Below are positions 12,380-22,274 of a DNA stretch of 64,000 bases, one piece after another. The first letter of the stretch is position 1. Every line of letters starts with the position of its first letter. Origin of the DNA: Methylococcales bacterium (GTDB lineage Bacteria; Pseudomonadota; Gammaproteobacteria; Methylococcales; Methylomonadaceae); contig JAQURG010000018.1 of the NCBI GenBank assembly GCA_028715725.1, positions 1 through 64,000 on the forward strand. The letters are read 5' to 3'. The notes beneath the pieces are model-generated. The model made no database searches and had not been told where the DNA came from. It was given only the letters and a program-made list of their open reading frames with translations. Both the position numbers and the translations under genes were made by a program.

Positions 12380-13381
12380 TCAAGAATTTGAAAAAATATG
12401 TTGTAGTTTGCTTTTATATCTATTTTTAAGCGTTTTGTCAGTATAAACCTGCTTAATAATATCCCGTTTTGCCTCCAGCCAGTCGCGAATATCATCGCCT
12501 GGATAAAAGCCGCGTTTTTCTGCTTTGTAATAAGCCGCTTCAGCGATCATGGCTTCAATGTCAATGGCTTCAAGCGATGGCGACGCATGCACGGTGAATC
12601 CGAATTTTATCAGGTTGACAACATCCTGCGGCGAATTTCCTTTGATGCCAATTTCAGCAGGTTCTCGCTCTGACAGAGTGCCGAAAAGCCTGTCCCAGAT
12701 GGATAAAACAGCGCCGTAGTTACTGTCATGTTCATTACGTTGAATCGAATGGTGAGTCCGGTGCAGAGAGGGAACAATAATAATTTTTCCCAGGAATTGC
12801 TCGCCCATGAAAGAAATATTGGCATGATGAAACATCACAAATAGAGTTATTATTACTTCATTAGTTAACACCACGGCTTCTTCTATGCCTAAAAGGACAA
12901 TCAGGGCCGCTTTCAGGAGGTTGGTGATGAAGAGCTCGACAAAGTGTACTCGAAATGCTGTTGAGGTGTTCAAATAGGGATCGTTGTGGTGCACCTTGTG
13001 GAACATCCATAGACAATCGAAGCGATGGCAGGCTTTGTGCCAGAGATAGATTAGCAAATCCAGCAATAAAAACGACAGGACGGCTTTCCATCCGGGGCTG
13101 GATAGAGCATTAAGCAGTCCTGTGTCCGAATATTGTTTAGCCAGTATCCATAAAGATGAAGTCGACACTGACGACATGGCGATACTGTTGACAATAAACA
13201 AGCCAATGTTTGTTTTAAAGGACTGTTGCAAATGTTTGGCTGGCAGTTTTTTTCTTGGCGATTGGTGTTCAAGAATCATCAGTATGGTGAAAACCATAAG
13301 CAGAGTTAATGCCGGAATTTCTTCCGGCACTATTGTCAGCCATCTGAAATTGGATTCAAGTAAAGTTGCTAGGCTTAACAT
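12380..13381 (-). CDS. Sterol desaturase / fatty acid hydroxylase family membrane protein
   Basis: A 333-residue membrane-bound di-iron oxygenase. The histidine clusters that bind the two irons are present in order: HKACH and HKVHH near residues 116-134, a further HH near 192, and HRTHH near 210. Hydrophobic segments precede and separate them. The family hydroxylates or desaturates sterols, fatty acids and carotenoids; substrate is not predictable. Some methanotrophs make sterols or modified hopanoids, which would fit but is speculative. The C-terminal ~90 residues are soluble. It lies 56 bases beyond the start of the deacetylase gene on the same strand. Confidence 0.88.
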   Translation of the reverse strand: MLSLATLLESNFRWLTIVPEEIPALTLLMVFTILMILEHQSPRKKLPAKHLQQSFKTNIGLFIVNSIAMSSVSTSSLWILAKQYSDTGLLNALSSPGWKAVLSFLLLDLLIYLWHKACHRFDCLWMFHKVHHNDPYLNTSTAFRVHFVELFITNLLKAALIVLLGIEEAVVLTNEVIITLFVMFHHANISFMGEQFLGKIIIVPSLHRTHHSIQRNEHDSNYGAVLSIWDRLFGTLSEREPAEIGIKGNSPQDVVNLIKFGFTVHASPSLEAIDIEAMIAEAAYYKAEKRGFYPGDDIRDWLEAKRDIIKQVYTDKTLKNRYKSKLQHIFSNS

Positions 13382-14026
13382 GATCTTTTCCTCGCGATAA
13401 AACTATTAACCTAAACATACATATAAAATATTAAAATATTGTTAATGACGGGCTATAGCAAAATTATTACGCCACGAGTATTATTTTTACTGAACGGATA
13501 TTAGCCTGTAAACTTCTTACCAATTTAGAAGAGGAGGCTATCCGGTGACTCAATCTCACCTATTGTTTCTTATTGTAAGTAACAGCAAACTTTATGCCAG
13601 TAAGTGATTGATTGGCCTGGTAAGGGATTAAGTCCTGCTAAGTCATTAATTGACAAGGTTTAAGCTGCTGTAGATTTATTTGCAAGCAGATGAAGAATGC
13701 CAGTGGAAAATCCGGATGTATCAATTAAGTGCATTTGTTTCATCAAAATGCACCAATTGTCAGTTAAATTTAACTATTGCTCCTCAAAATCATGCATATT
13801 GCGGACTTAATCTTGTAAAAGAGGCTCTATTCGTCATTTGAGACTGAACCACACGATAACTGTCGTTCAATTGACCTGCTTGAAACCTGGATTGTTTTTA
13901 CAAGCAGTCCCCGTATTCCATAATGAGAAGCCGGCAGTCAAACAAAGTGTAGGGGTATTGTGTGCTGATAATAAAACGCAAGTCATATTCTATAAATAAA
14001 TAAAGAGTAACCGTGCGTGCCAGACT
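13382..14026. other. AT-rich non-coding stretch, nothing recognised
   Basis: About 645 bases with stops in all frames and no RNA gene or riboswitch I can recognise. The first part presumably carries the promoter of the sterol-desaturase family gene. A GAGGAGG followed by a 20-codon GTG frame at 13544 is present, but it is too short to support. Together with the adjacent decayed gene this makes the largest gene-poor stretch of the window. Confidence 0.4.
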
Positions 14027-14495
14027 TCACCAAATTTGATATCGGGTATTTGCGGAACATCGCCACACGGACGCCGTCCACCTGAAGATGGGCAGAATCA
14101 ACATTCCATGTGCAGTTTTCCAGCTGGCTAGGGTGTAAGTTACGCTTAATACCCGATAATCAATATAGTAAAGGATACTGTTGACTAACAGGAAAAAAGG
14201 CCCAATGCTTGCCACAGCGTCATGTTCCCCTGCCATGCGGTAAACAACCATTGCTACCACCCATCGCCGGGTAATTTAGCCGGCTGATTATTAACAGCAG
14301 GCGTATAGAAGTAAACCAGAAAAAAGATAGCGCTCAAAAATATAATGATTTCAACGGGAGTAAACAGGTGGGTATAGGTAAAAATGATAGGTAAGGTATT
14401 GAAAGCCATATCTACTTTAGTCTGGTTAATGCCTTTAAAGCCAGCTAGCGAAAATCAGGAACAGTAATGATCGCAACAATGACTATATATCGCAT
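14027..14495 (-). pseudogene. Decayed small membrane-protein gene (several frameshifts and a stop)
   Basis: On the minus strand, protein-like pieces follow one another in shifting frames. A start ATG at 14495 opens a hydrophobic peptide (MRYIVIVAIITVP) that stops after 16 codons. A second piece (14454-14254) continues with SLAGFKGINQT, then TFTPVEIII-like and FLSAIFFLVYFYTP hydrophobic stretches, and ends at TAG. The same frame then reads WQGNMTLWQALGLF. At a run of six A on the plus strand (14193-14198) the reading passes to another frame with FLLVNSILYYIDYRVLS. Stitched together they make a plausible three- or four-helix membrane protein with an N-terminal signal. I do not know the family. 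The reconstruction is mine; chance hydrophobic frames in AT-rich DNA are the alternative. Confidence 0.42.
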
Positions 14496-14569
14496 TTTTT
14501 TCCAAAAACAAGGCAATCTCCTCTATCAGGCACTGGAATAGCTTAATCTACTTAATCGATCGTTCTATT

Positions 14570-15799
14570 GTGCTAAATATTATCTGGATCAGCTTTTTTC
14601 TCGCCGCCTTTTGCACCGCGCTGTTTAAGCTGGTTTTTTTAGGCGACCAGCAGATTTTTGCGCAAATCATGGAGGCCATGTTTGCGTTGTCGAAATCGGC
14701 TTTTGAAATATCCCTGGGGCTGACCGGCGTGCTGGCTTTATGGCTGGGCATTATGCGCATCGGCGAAAAGAGCGGTTTTATTCTGCTATTAACCCAAGGT
14801 CTAACGCCGTTATTCAGCCGGTTAATGCCGGATGTGCCCAAAGGCCATCCGGCGTTGGGGGCTATCGTGATGAATATATCAGCCAATGCGCTGGGGCTGG
14901 ACAATGCTGCAACACCGCTGGGCATCAAGGCGATGAAAGAGCTGCAAACACTGAATCCGAATCCTGAAACAGCCAGCAATGCGCAAATCCTGTTTCTGGT
15001 AATTAACACCGCAGGCGTCACGTTGTTTCCGGTGACGATTTTTACTTACCGCGCCCAGCTCGGGGCCGCCAATCCGACCGACGTATTCATCCCGATCCTG
15101 ATCGCCACGTATATGGGCACAATGGCGGGATTATTTACCGTCGCGTTCGTGCAGAAAATCAACCTGCTGGATAAAGTGATCATGGCTTACCTGGGCGGGT
15201 TTACGATGGTCGTCGGCGGAATACTGGCGTATTTTTCCAGCCTGCCGCAACAGCAGATGCTTGAGCAATCTGCGATCATCAGCAATTTTATCCTGTTCTC
15301 GCTGGTCATCACCTTTATTGTCGGCGCTATCAATAAGGAAATTAACGCCTACGAAGCCTTTATTGAAGGCGCCAAGGAAGGCTTTCAGACAGCGATTACC
15401 GTTATCCCTTACCTGGTCGCGATGCTGGTTGCGATCGGCGTGTTCAGGGCCAGCGGCGCGCTGGACTTGCTGGCCGATCTGGCCAGAACCGCGGTGCATT
15501 ACTTCATGCTCGACGACCGCTTTGTCGATGCCTTGCCCACCGCATTAATGAAGCCATTCAGCGGCAGCGGAGCCAGGGCGATGATGATCGACACTATGAA
15601 GACCCTGGGTGCCGATTCGTTTGCCGGACGTCTGTCTGCGATCGTGCAAGGCAGTTCCGAGACTACTTTTTATGTGCTGGCGATTTACTTCGGCTCGGTC
15701 GGCATCAAACATATTCGCCATGCCGCCGCGTGTGGGATAATAGCCGACTTTGCGGGCATTATTGCCTCTATATTTGTTGCTTACTGGTTCTTTGGATAA
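14570..15799 (+). CDS. SpmA-SpmB fusion protein (nucleoside recognition/Gate domain membrane protein)
   Basis: A 409-residue polytopic membrane protein made of two related halves. Residues 1-~200 resemble spore maturation protein A, with the family stretch GAIVMNISANALGLDNAATPLGIKAM near residues 102-127. Residues ~210-409 resemble SpmB, with MKPFSGSGARAMMID near residue 327 and a C-terminal QGSSETTFYVLAIYFGSVG block. Fused SpmAB proteins are widespread in non-sporulating Gram-negatives; their function is not settled. The start is GTG 14570, without a clear ribosome site. Its stop abuts the mtaB start (TAA-ATG), so the two are co-translated. The gene is distinctly GC-richer than the flanking sequence. 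Confidence 0.85.
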   Translation: MLNIIWISFFLAAFCTALFKLVFLGDQQIFAQIMEAMFALSKSAFEISLGLTGVLALWLGIMRIGEKSGFILLLTQGLTPLFSRLMPDVPKGHPALGAIVMNISANALGLDNAATPLGIKAMKELQTLNPNPETASNAQILFLVINTAGVTLFPVTIFTYRAQLGAANPTDVFIPILIATYMGTMAGLFTVAFVQKINLLDKVIMAYLGGFTMVVGGILAYFSSLPQQQMLEQSAIISNFILFSLVITFIVGAINKEINAYEAFIEGAKEGFQTAITVIPYLVAMLVAIGVFRASGALDLLADLARTAVHYFMLDDRFVDALPTALMKPFSGSGARAMMIDTMKTLGADSFAGRLSAIVQGSSETTFYVLAIYFGSVGIKHIRHAAACGIIADFAGIIASIFVAYWFFG

Positions 15800-17101
15800 A
15801 TGTTAGTACACTTAAAAACACTCGGTTGCCGCCTTAACGAAGCCGAACTGGAAACCTGGGCTCAGGCTTTTCAAAAGTCCGGCCATCAAATCACCAGGCA
15901 AGCCGAAGCCGCCCAGCTTATTGTGCTCAATTCCTGCGCGGTAACCCAGGATGCCGCCCGAAAATCGCGCCAGCTGATACGGCGCATCCACCGCGATAAT
16001 CCGCAAGCCAAGCTCGTCGTCAGCGGCTGTTATGCGACCTTGAACGAAGATGAAGCCGCGTCGTTGCTGGGCGTCGACCTGATCGTCAGCAACAAGGACA
16101 AGGATCAACTGGTCGAAAAAACCCTGACCGAGCTGAACATGGAGAGCATGCCCGTGCTGTCCACCGAACCGGGAGAAATTTCACTGTTCACGCGCGGCAG
16201 GCAACGCGCTTTCGTTAAGGTTCAGGACGGCTGCCGCTACCGCTGCACCTTCTGCATCGTTACCGTGGCGCGCGGCGAGGAAAGCAGCCGACCCGTGCAG
16301 GCGGTCATCGACGAAATCAAAGCGCTGCACCAGCAAGGCATCACCGAAGTCATTCTGACCGGCGTGCATTTGGGCGGTTACGGCAGTGATCTGGGCAATA
16401 ATCTGTCCTACTTGATCAAAGCCATTCTGGCGGAAACCGATATTCCAAGGCTTAGATTGGGCTCGCTGGAACCTTGGGAATTGCCGGGCGATTTTTTCGA
16501 GCTGTTCCACAATCCGCGCCTGATGCCGCATCTGCACCTGCCGTTGCAAAGCGGATCGGACACCGTGCTGCGCCGCATGGCAAGGCGCTGCAAGACCGAG
16601 GAGTTTTCCGCCATCGTCAGCCAGCTGCGTGCGAAGATTTCGCACTTTAATATTACCACCGATATTATTGTCGGCTTTCCCGGCGAAACCGAGGAAGAAT
16701 GGCAGGATAGCTTTAACTTCATCAAGAAGATAGGTTTCGGCCATATCCATATCTTCACCTATTCCAAGCGGGAAGGCACCAAGGCTGCAGGTTTGCCGAA
16801 CCAGGTAAGCAACGAGGTCAAAAAACAGCGCAGCAGGCAATTGCATGAGCTGGCTGAAGAAATGAAGTTGAAATTTTGCCGGGATAATATAGGCAATGAG
16901 TTTCCGGTATTGTGGGAAGGTTACAGTGAATCTTTGGAAGGTAATAAACAGCGAGTATTTGGTTATACGCCAAATTATCTGCGCGTGGCTTGTGTGATAG
17001 GTAATGATGAATCCGTTGAGAATAAGATCATCAAGTGCGCTGTAACGGCGGTGGGTGGAAACTGTGTTATCGGAAAGCTTGTGGAAGCCTTAGAAAAATA
17101 G
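15800..17101 (+). CDS. mtaB: tRNA t6A37 methylthiotransferase MtaB
   Basis: A 433-residue radical-SAM methylthiotransferase converting t6A37 to ms2t6A37 in tRNAs. Domain order is typical: N-terminal UPF0004 domain with cluster cysteines (C10 in LKTLGCRLNEAE, C48 in NSCAVT, the SGCYA cysteine near 77), the radical-SAM CRYRCTFC motif near residue 146, then a C-terminal TRAM-like region. CKTLGCRLNEAE and absence of the MiaB-type extension separate it from the miaB gene at 31,307. It begins on the base after the SpmAB stop. GC content falls abruptly near 16,800-16,860, so the last ~85 codons look different from the rest. Confidence 0.9.
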   Translation: MLVHLKTLGCRLNEAELETWAQAFQKSGHQITRQAEAAQLIVLNSCAVTQDAARKSRQLIRRIHRDNPQAKLVVSGCYATLNEDEAASLLGVDLIVSNKDKDQLVEKTLTELNMESMPVLSTEPGEISLFTRGRQRAFVKVQDGCRYRCTFCIVTVARGEESSRPVQAVIDEIKALHQQGITEVILTGVHLGGYGSDLGNNLSYLIKAILAETDIPRLRLGSLEPWELPGDFFELFHNPRLMPHLHLPLQSGSDTVLRRMARRCKTEEFSAIVSQLRAKISHFNITTDIIVGFPGETEEEWQDSFNFIKKIGFGHIHIFTYSKREGTKAAGLPNQVSNEVKKQRSRQLHELAEEMKLKFCRDNIGNEFPVLWEGYSESLEGNKQRVFGYTPNYLRVACVIGNDESVENKIIKCAVTAVGGNCVIGKLVEALEK

Positions 17102-17533
17102 CCATGAAACTAAATAGATAGCAACTGCCAGGATTGCGACCAATGTGCTTTTGCCGATTAAAGACAAACTCAGCCAATAATCAGTTGCACGAGTTTTATA
17201 TAATATCCATTCTGCATGGACGGCATGCAAGGCGTTCTTTAATCGAAAAAAAAGACGCCGCAGCAAGCGCCATAGATAATAAAAGGGGAGCGCGGCGATA
17301 ATTACAATCAAATAGAAAACAATGACTTGAGTTTGATGAAGTTCGGTATGAAGTAGATGTTCGACAACTGTATCAAGGAAGGACTCAATCCCTTCGAAGG
17401 AGATAAACAATAGCTCAAAGAAAAAATGGACTAGCTCAAACAATAACCCCATAACGACATCGGGCATCATTACGACGCTGATAATGCCCATCAAAGCCAG
17501 GCCGGAAAGAATTTTTTGAGTATTTGAAAGCAT
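17090..17533 (-). CDS. Small membrane protein of unknown function
   Basis: A 147-residue protein with hydrophobic segments near residues 8-45, 68-90 and 126-147, and a basic stretch between (LWRLLRRLFFRLKNALHAVHAEW). I do not recognise a family. Its last 12 bases overlap the end of mtaB on the other strand, so the two genes converge. It sits 57 bases past the purL stop in the divergent sense and appears to be a single-gene unit. The coding call rests on length, coherent hydrophobic pattern and fit in the gap. Confidence 0.65.
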   Translation of the reverse strand: MLSNTQKILSGLALMGIISVVMMPDVVMGLLFELVHFFFELLFISFEGIESFLDTVVEHLLHTELHQTQVIVFYLIVIIAALPFYYLWRLLRRLFFRLKNALHAVHAEWILYKTRATDYWLSLSLIGKSTLVAILAVAIYLVSWLFF

Positions 17534-17590
17534 TCGTCCTTCGCCTGTATTCTGAAAAAAGGGATAAAAGCTATTTAATCCTTGTCGTTT

Positions 17591-20500
17591 TCACTTTAAG
17601 CCTTGCGTCCAAACTCTGGCATTTCTGAACATCCGCATCCATGTGCCATATTCGCTCCAGTCATCAGGGTGCCATGAATTTTGCAAAGTTCTAAAGCAGC
17701 GTTCAGGATGCGGCATCATGATCGTGAAGCGGCCGTCGCTTGTTGTTAAGCCGGTGATGCCGAAAGGGGAGCCGTTGGGATTGGCTGGAAAGTCCGTCGT
17801 TTTGGCGCCATAGTTATCGACATAACACAAAGCGACACTTTGCGCGTCGATAGCGGCCTGAGGGTCGCCGGCAAACTCGGCGCGGCCTTCGCCATGGGCC
17901 ACGGCGACCGGCATTCTGGAACCTTCCATTCCTGTAAAGAAAATGGACGGTGATTTTTGTATTTCAACCATTGTCACCCTGGCTTCAAATTGTTCTGACG
18001 TATTGCGCAGAAATCGCGGCCAATGTTCGGCTCCGGGAATTATTTCCTTTAATCCGGACATCATCTGGCAGCCGTTACAAACGCCCAGGCCGAAGGTATC
18101 CGGCCGTTGAAAAAAGGCCGCGAATTCATCCCGGGCGCGTAGATTAAAAAGAATGGATTTGGCCCAGCCGCCACCGGCGCCGAGGACATCGCCATAAGAA
18201 AAGCCGCCGCAGGCGACCAGTCCGGTAAAATCATGCAAGCTCACCCGTCCATGGATAATGTCGGTCATGTGCACATCGATACTGGTAAATCCGGCACGAT
18301 CAAACGCTGCCGCCATTTCTACATGGCCATTGACTCCTTGTTCGCGCAGAATCGCGACTTTCGGTCTTGGAGTCGTCAGGAATGAGGCACTCACATCATC
18401 ATTAATATCAAAAGTTAATGATACATTCAAGCCCGGATCATTATCGTCTGAGATACGTTCAAATTGTTGCCTGGCGCAATCTGGGTTATCCCGCAAAGCC
18501 TGCATTCTGTAGCTGACTTCCGACCAGATGGTCTGCAATTCGGCACGGCCGGCTGAGTAAATCAGGTTTTTTTCAAGGCTAATATCCAGTCGCGGTTCTT
18601 TCATCGCCTTGCCAATGGCATAAGAGCAGTCTTTCAATCCTGACTGATTTAATAAACCAAGAACTTCATCATAATCACCGGCACGAACTTGCACTACGGC
18701 GCCCAGTTCTTCATTAAACAATGCGGAAACGGCATCATCCCCTAAATGATCGAGTGATAGAGACACGCCCAACCTGCCGGCAAACATCATTTCAGATACA
18801 GTGGCTAATAAGCCGCCGTCAGAACGGTCATGGTAGGCCAGCAGTTTTCCCTGATCATTTAGAGACTGTATAGCATTAAAGAACCTTTTCAATAGCGAAG
18901 GCTCATCTAAATCAGGGCAGTTATCTCCCATTTGATTATAAACTTGCGCCAATACCGATCCTCCCATACGATTTTTGCCAGCGCCCAAATCAATTAAAAT
19001 TAACAGGCTGTCATCAATATCGCGCAACTGAGGGGTAAGCGTTTTGCTGATATCGGCCACGGGCGCAAACGCGCTAATAATCAATGATAACGGCGCTGTC
19101 ATGATTTTTTCGCCCGCGTTATCTTTCCATACGGTTTTCATCGACAGCGAATCCTTGCCTACCGGTATGGCGATGCCCAGCGCCGGGCATAAGTCCATGC
19201 CGACCGCTTTAACGGTATCGAACAACGCAGCATCTTCACCCTGAAAACCGGCTGCCGCCATCCAGTTGGCAGAAATTTTAATTTTACTCAGTGATTCTAT
19301 CCGGGCTGCTGCAAGATTGGTTAGCGCCTCGCCTATCGCCATACGTCCCGATGCCGGAGCGTCAATAACAGCGATGGGCGATCGTTCTCCCATCGCCATA
19401 GCCTCACCGGTCAGGGCATAAAAACCTGATGCAGTTACCGCAACGTCGGCTACGGGTACCTGCCAGGGGCCGACCATCTGATCGCGCGCCACCAGGCCTG
19501 TTATGGAACGGTCACCGATATGAATGAGAAAGCTTTTATCGCCGACCGCAGGAAAGGACAGCACCCGTTTAACGGCCTCTTTTATATTAAGCCTGTCTAA
19601 GTCCAGCGCCTGTGTATCCGGTTGAACATGTTTAACATTCCTGTGCATTTTTGGAGGTTTGCCAAATAATATGGACATCGGAATATCAACCGGCTTATCG
19701 CCCAGTAATGCGTCATTCAGCAGCAGATGTTCCTGCTCTGTGGCTTCGCCTATGACGGCATACAGGCAATGTTCGCGCTCGCAAAAAGAGCTGAACAGCG
19801 CCAGCGAGTCGGGTTTAATAGCGATAACATAGCGTTCCTGCGCTTCATTACACCAGATTTGCATGGGAGACATGCCTATGTCGGCATTTTGAACATTCCG
19901 CAATTCAAAGCGTCCCCCGCGTTCGCAATCATGGATGATTTCCGGTACGGCATTGGATAAGCCGCCGGCACCAATATCATGTATAGAGATAACCGGTGAC
20001 TCATCACCCAGAGAGTTGCAATGATTGATGACTTCCTGGCAACGACGTTCCATTTCGGGATTTTCGCGTTGCACTGAGGCAAAGTCGAGGTCTTCAGAGC
20101 CGGCGCCTGAGGCCTGTGACGAAGCGGCTCCTCCCCCCAAGCCGATGAGCATGGCAGGACCCCCTAAGATGACGATTAATGAACCGGCCGGAATAGGGCG
20201 TTTTTCTATCAGCATCGGGCGGATATTGCCCATGCCTCCTGCGATCATAATCGGTTTATGGTAACCCTTGAATTCATTGCCATGACTGCCGGGTACAGGC
20301 TGCTCAAAGCTGCGGAAATAGCCGGCCAGGTTGGGTCTGCCAAATTCATTATTAAAAGCAGCCCCTCCCAATGGGCCTTCCAGCATAATTGCCAAGGCCG
20401 AAGCGATACGTTCCGGCTTGCCGTTTTCCTGTTCCCAGGGCTGAGGAAATCCGGGGATTTTTAAGTGCGATACGGAAAATCCCGTCAGACCTGCTTTTGT

Positions 20501-21478
20501 TGCAGAACCACGGCCGGTTGCGCCTTCATCGCGAATTTCTCCACCCGATCCGGTAGCTGCGCCCGGAAAAGGCGATATAGCCGTAGGATGATTATGGGTT
20601 TCAACTTTCATTAGCAAATGTGCGTCTTCTTCAATATAGCCGTATTCGCGGGTTTGCGCATTGCGAATAAAAACCCGGGTTTTAGAGCCCGCCGCGACCG
20701 AAGCATTATCATGATAAGCGGATAAAATTCCTTCCGGGCTTTTTTCCGCTGTGTTTCGTATCATGCTGAATAATGAACGGGCTTGCTCTACGTCGTCTAT
20801 CGTCCAGTCGGCATTGAAAATCTTGTGCCGGCAATGTTCCGAGTTGGCTTGAGCAAACATCATCAGTTCAACATCTGTTGGATTTCTGCCAAGAGCTTGA
20901 AAACTGGCAGTCAGATAATCAATTTCATCGTCCGACAAAGCCATGCCGAGTTGTCTATTAGCATTAACCAGCGCATCCCGGCCCTGTTCGATAATAGCCA
21001 CTCTGAGTAAGGGTTGGGGCTGATGGTGAGCAAATAAATCGGCCTCTATATTGTCGTATAGCACCGTTTGGGTCATACGGTCATACAGTAATTTTGACAG
21101 TTGTGTTTTGTCCTGCATTGATAATGGCTTAATTGCCACCAGCGAATATTCAATCCCCCGTTCAATACGATTAACATGGGTCAAACCGCAGCGTTGGGCG
21201 ATTTCTGTTGCTTTACTGGACCAGGGTGAAATGGTGCCTGACCGTGGCACGACCAATAAGGATTGCGAGTCTTGAACCCCTGCTGATAGCCCGGAGCCGT
21301 AAGACAGTAATTGATTTAAAATGGCTGTTTGACATTCATCCAGGTTATTTTCAACATCGACAAAATGAATAAACCGTGCTGAAACGGCAGTAACAGCCGG
21401 ATATACAGCTTGTAATTCAGACAGCAGTTTTTTTATACGAAAGTCGGATAATGCAGAGGTTCCAGGAATTGTTAACAT
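17591..21478 (-). CDS. purL: Phosphoribosylformylglycinamidine synthase PurL (large, single-chain)
   Basis: A 1295-residue enzyme, the full gammaproteobacterial length, converting FGAR plus glutamine and ATP to FGAM in purine synthesis. Order of domains: N-terminal PurS-like part, linker, two AIR-synthase-type ATP domains ([18 protein letters not shown] near residue 290; a second half beginning near 640), and a C-terminal class I glutaminase with nucleophile in [11 protein letters not shown] near residue 1140 and catalytic His in MPHPERCFR near 1265. It stands alone on the minus strand; about 100 bases separate its start from the bamC stop. Confidence 0.97.
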   Translation of the reverse strand: MLTIPGTSALSDFRIKKLLSELQAVYPAVTAVSARFIHFVDVENNLDECQTAILNQLLSYGSGLSAGVQDSQSLLVVPRSGTISPWSSKATEIAQRCGLTHVNRIERGIEYSLVAIKPLSMQDKTQLSKLLYDRMTQTVLYDNIEADLFAHHQPQPLLRVAIIEQGRDALVNANRQLGMALSDDEIDYLTASFQALGRNPTDVELMMFAQANSEHCRHKIFNADWTIDDVEQARSLFSMIRNTAEKSPEGILSAYHDNASVAAGSKTRVFIRNAQTREYGYIEEDAHLLMKVETHNHPTAISPFPGAATGSGGEIRDEGATGRGSATKAGLTGFSVSHLKIPGFPQPWEQENGKPERIASALAIMLEGPLGGAAFNNEFGRPNLAGYFRSFEQPVPGSHGNEFKGYHKPIMIAGGMGNIRPMLIEKRPIPAGSLIVILGGPAMLIGLGGGAASSQASGAGSEDLDFASVQRENPEMERRCQEVINHCNSLGDESPVISIHDIGAGGLSNAVPEIIHDCERGGRFELRNVQNADIGMSPMQIWCNEAQERYVIAIKPDSLALFSSFCEREHCLYAVIGEATEQEHLLLNDALLGDKPVDIPMSILFGKPPKMHRNVKHVQPDTQALDLDRLNIKEAVKRVLSFPAVGDKSFLIHIGDRSITGLVARDQMVGPWQVPVADVAVTASGFYALTGEAMAMGERSPIAVIDAPASGRMAIGEALTNLAAARIESLSKIKISANWMAAAGFQGEDAALFDTVKAVGMDLCPALGIAIPVGKDSLSMKTVWKDNAGEKIMTAPLSLIISAFAPVADISKTLTPQLRDIDDSLLILIDLGAGKNRMGGSVLAQVYNQMGDNCPDLDEPSLLKRFFNAIQSLNDQGKLLAYHDRSDGGLLATVSEMMFAGRLGVSLSLDHLGDDAVSALFNEELGAVVQVRAGDYDEVLGLLNQSGLKDCSYAIGKAMKEPRLDISLEKNLIYSAGRAELQTIWSEVSYRMQALRDNPDCARQQFERISDDNDPGLNVSLTFDINDDVSASFLTTPRPKVAILREQGVNGHVEMAAAFDRAGFTSIDVHMTDIIHGRVSLHDFTGLVACGGFSYGDVLGAGGGWAKSILFNLRARDEFAAFFQRPDTFGLGVCNGCQMMSGLKEIIPGAEHWPRFLRNTSEQFEARVTMVEIQKSPSIFFTGMEGSRMPVAVAHGEGRAEFAGDPQAAIDAQSVALCYVDNYGAKTTDFPANPNGSPFGITGLTTSDGRFTIMMPHPERCFRTLQNSWHPDDWSEYGTWMRMFRNARVWTQGLK

Positions 21479-21580
21479 ATCAGTAAAACAGTAAATATGG
21501 GTTAGCGCGCATAACCTAATAAATAAATGCGGTTATGGTTATCGAGTCACGCCGGGTTAGTCCAACGGAACCGATTCGGG

Positions 21581-22270
21581 TTATTTTGTCGCCAGATCTG
21601 CCTTGATCGTTTCTTGCAAGAGAGTTAATAATTTCAAGCTGGCAGCATCGGATAACAATTGCTGATCTTCATCAACGACAACAATATCCGTCTGCTGGTT
21701 ATTTTTTTCCAGTTTGAGCAGATAGGTCTTTTCATTGCTTTGAACCCCCTTGAACAGAAACACGACTTCATCCCAGTATGATCCATCCTCTACTTTCTGT
21801 TCATCAGGCGCGTACTGGACAGTAAACAGGCCTGCTTCCTGGTTGCGCTCGGTTACTTCTATAGATTTCCGGCTTAATGCCTTGTTGACTATGCGCCAGG
21901 CCCTGATAAATGGCACATTAATACGTAACCGGTTTTCTCCATTTTCAAAATTAACGCGTTCAACCGTAACCGCGGTGTCCGGTGTTTCGCTTACGGGCGC
22001 GGCGGAGGCTGTATCCTCAACAGGTGTATTTATTGCAGTCAGCGGCTCAGACGTATACACAGCCGTATCGGTTGAGGAGTTTGCTGCTGGGGGCATGTCC
22101 GGGGCCTGATTTTTCTTCAGATCATCCGGCAGTATCAGGGGCGGAATTTCAGTGGTGTATTGATAATCTTTTTCCTTATCGGGAAATAAACTTTTAACAT
22201 AACTGCAAGCCGACAGATTGACCAGGACAGATGCACCAATAAGGAAAAATCCTATTTTAGAGTTTTTCAT
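21581..22270 (-). CDS. bamC: Outer-membrane assembly lipoprotein BamC (NlpB)
   Basis: A 229-residue lipoprotein. The chosen ATG 22270 gives a signal peptide ending in the lipobox LSAC near residue 22; an upstream extension into dapA exists but adds an unlikely N-terminus. After the lipid-anchored Cys come the BamC-type unstructured segment with PPLILPDDL near residue 45, a Thr/Ala/Pro-rich linker, and a C-terminal helix-grip domain with VPFIRAWRIVNKALS. BamC is a subunit of the beta-barrel assembly machine. It starts 4 bases after the dapA stop, the same dapA-bamC pairing as in Escherichia coli, which supports the call despite low conservation. Confidence 0.85.
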   Translation of the reverse strand: MKNSKIGFFLIGASVLVNLSACSYVKSLFPDKEKDYQYTTEIPPLILPDDLKKNQAPDMPPAANSSTDTAVYTSEPLTAINTPVEDTASAAPVSETPDTAVTVERVNFENGENRLRINVPFIRAWRIVNKALSRKSIEVTERNQEAGLFTVQYAPDEQKVEDGSYWDEVVFLFKGVQSNEKTYLLKLEKNNQQTDIVVVDEDQQLLSDAASLKLLTLLQETIKADLATK

Positions 22271-22274
22271 TTGC

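Noticed and set aside
13544-13606. A 20-codon GTG frame behind a strong GAGGAGG.
   Set aside because: Too short, no family, no neighbour coupling; a good ribosome site alone is not enough.
16181-16846. A 221-codon minus-strand frame inside mtaB.
   Set aside because: mtaB shows an intact CRYRCTFC motif and family-length protein; the antisense frame results from high GC at third positions.
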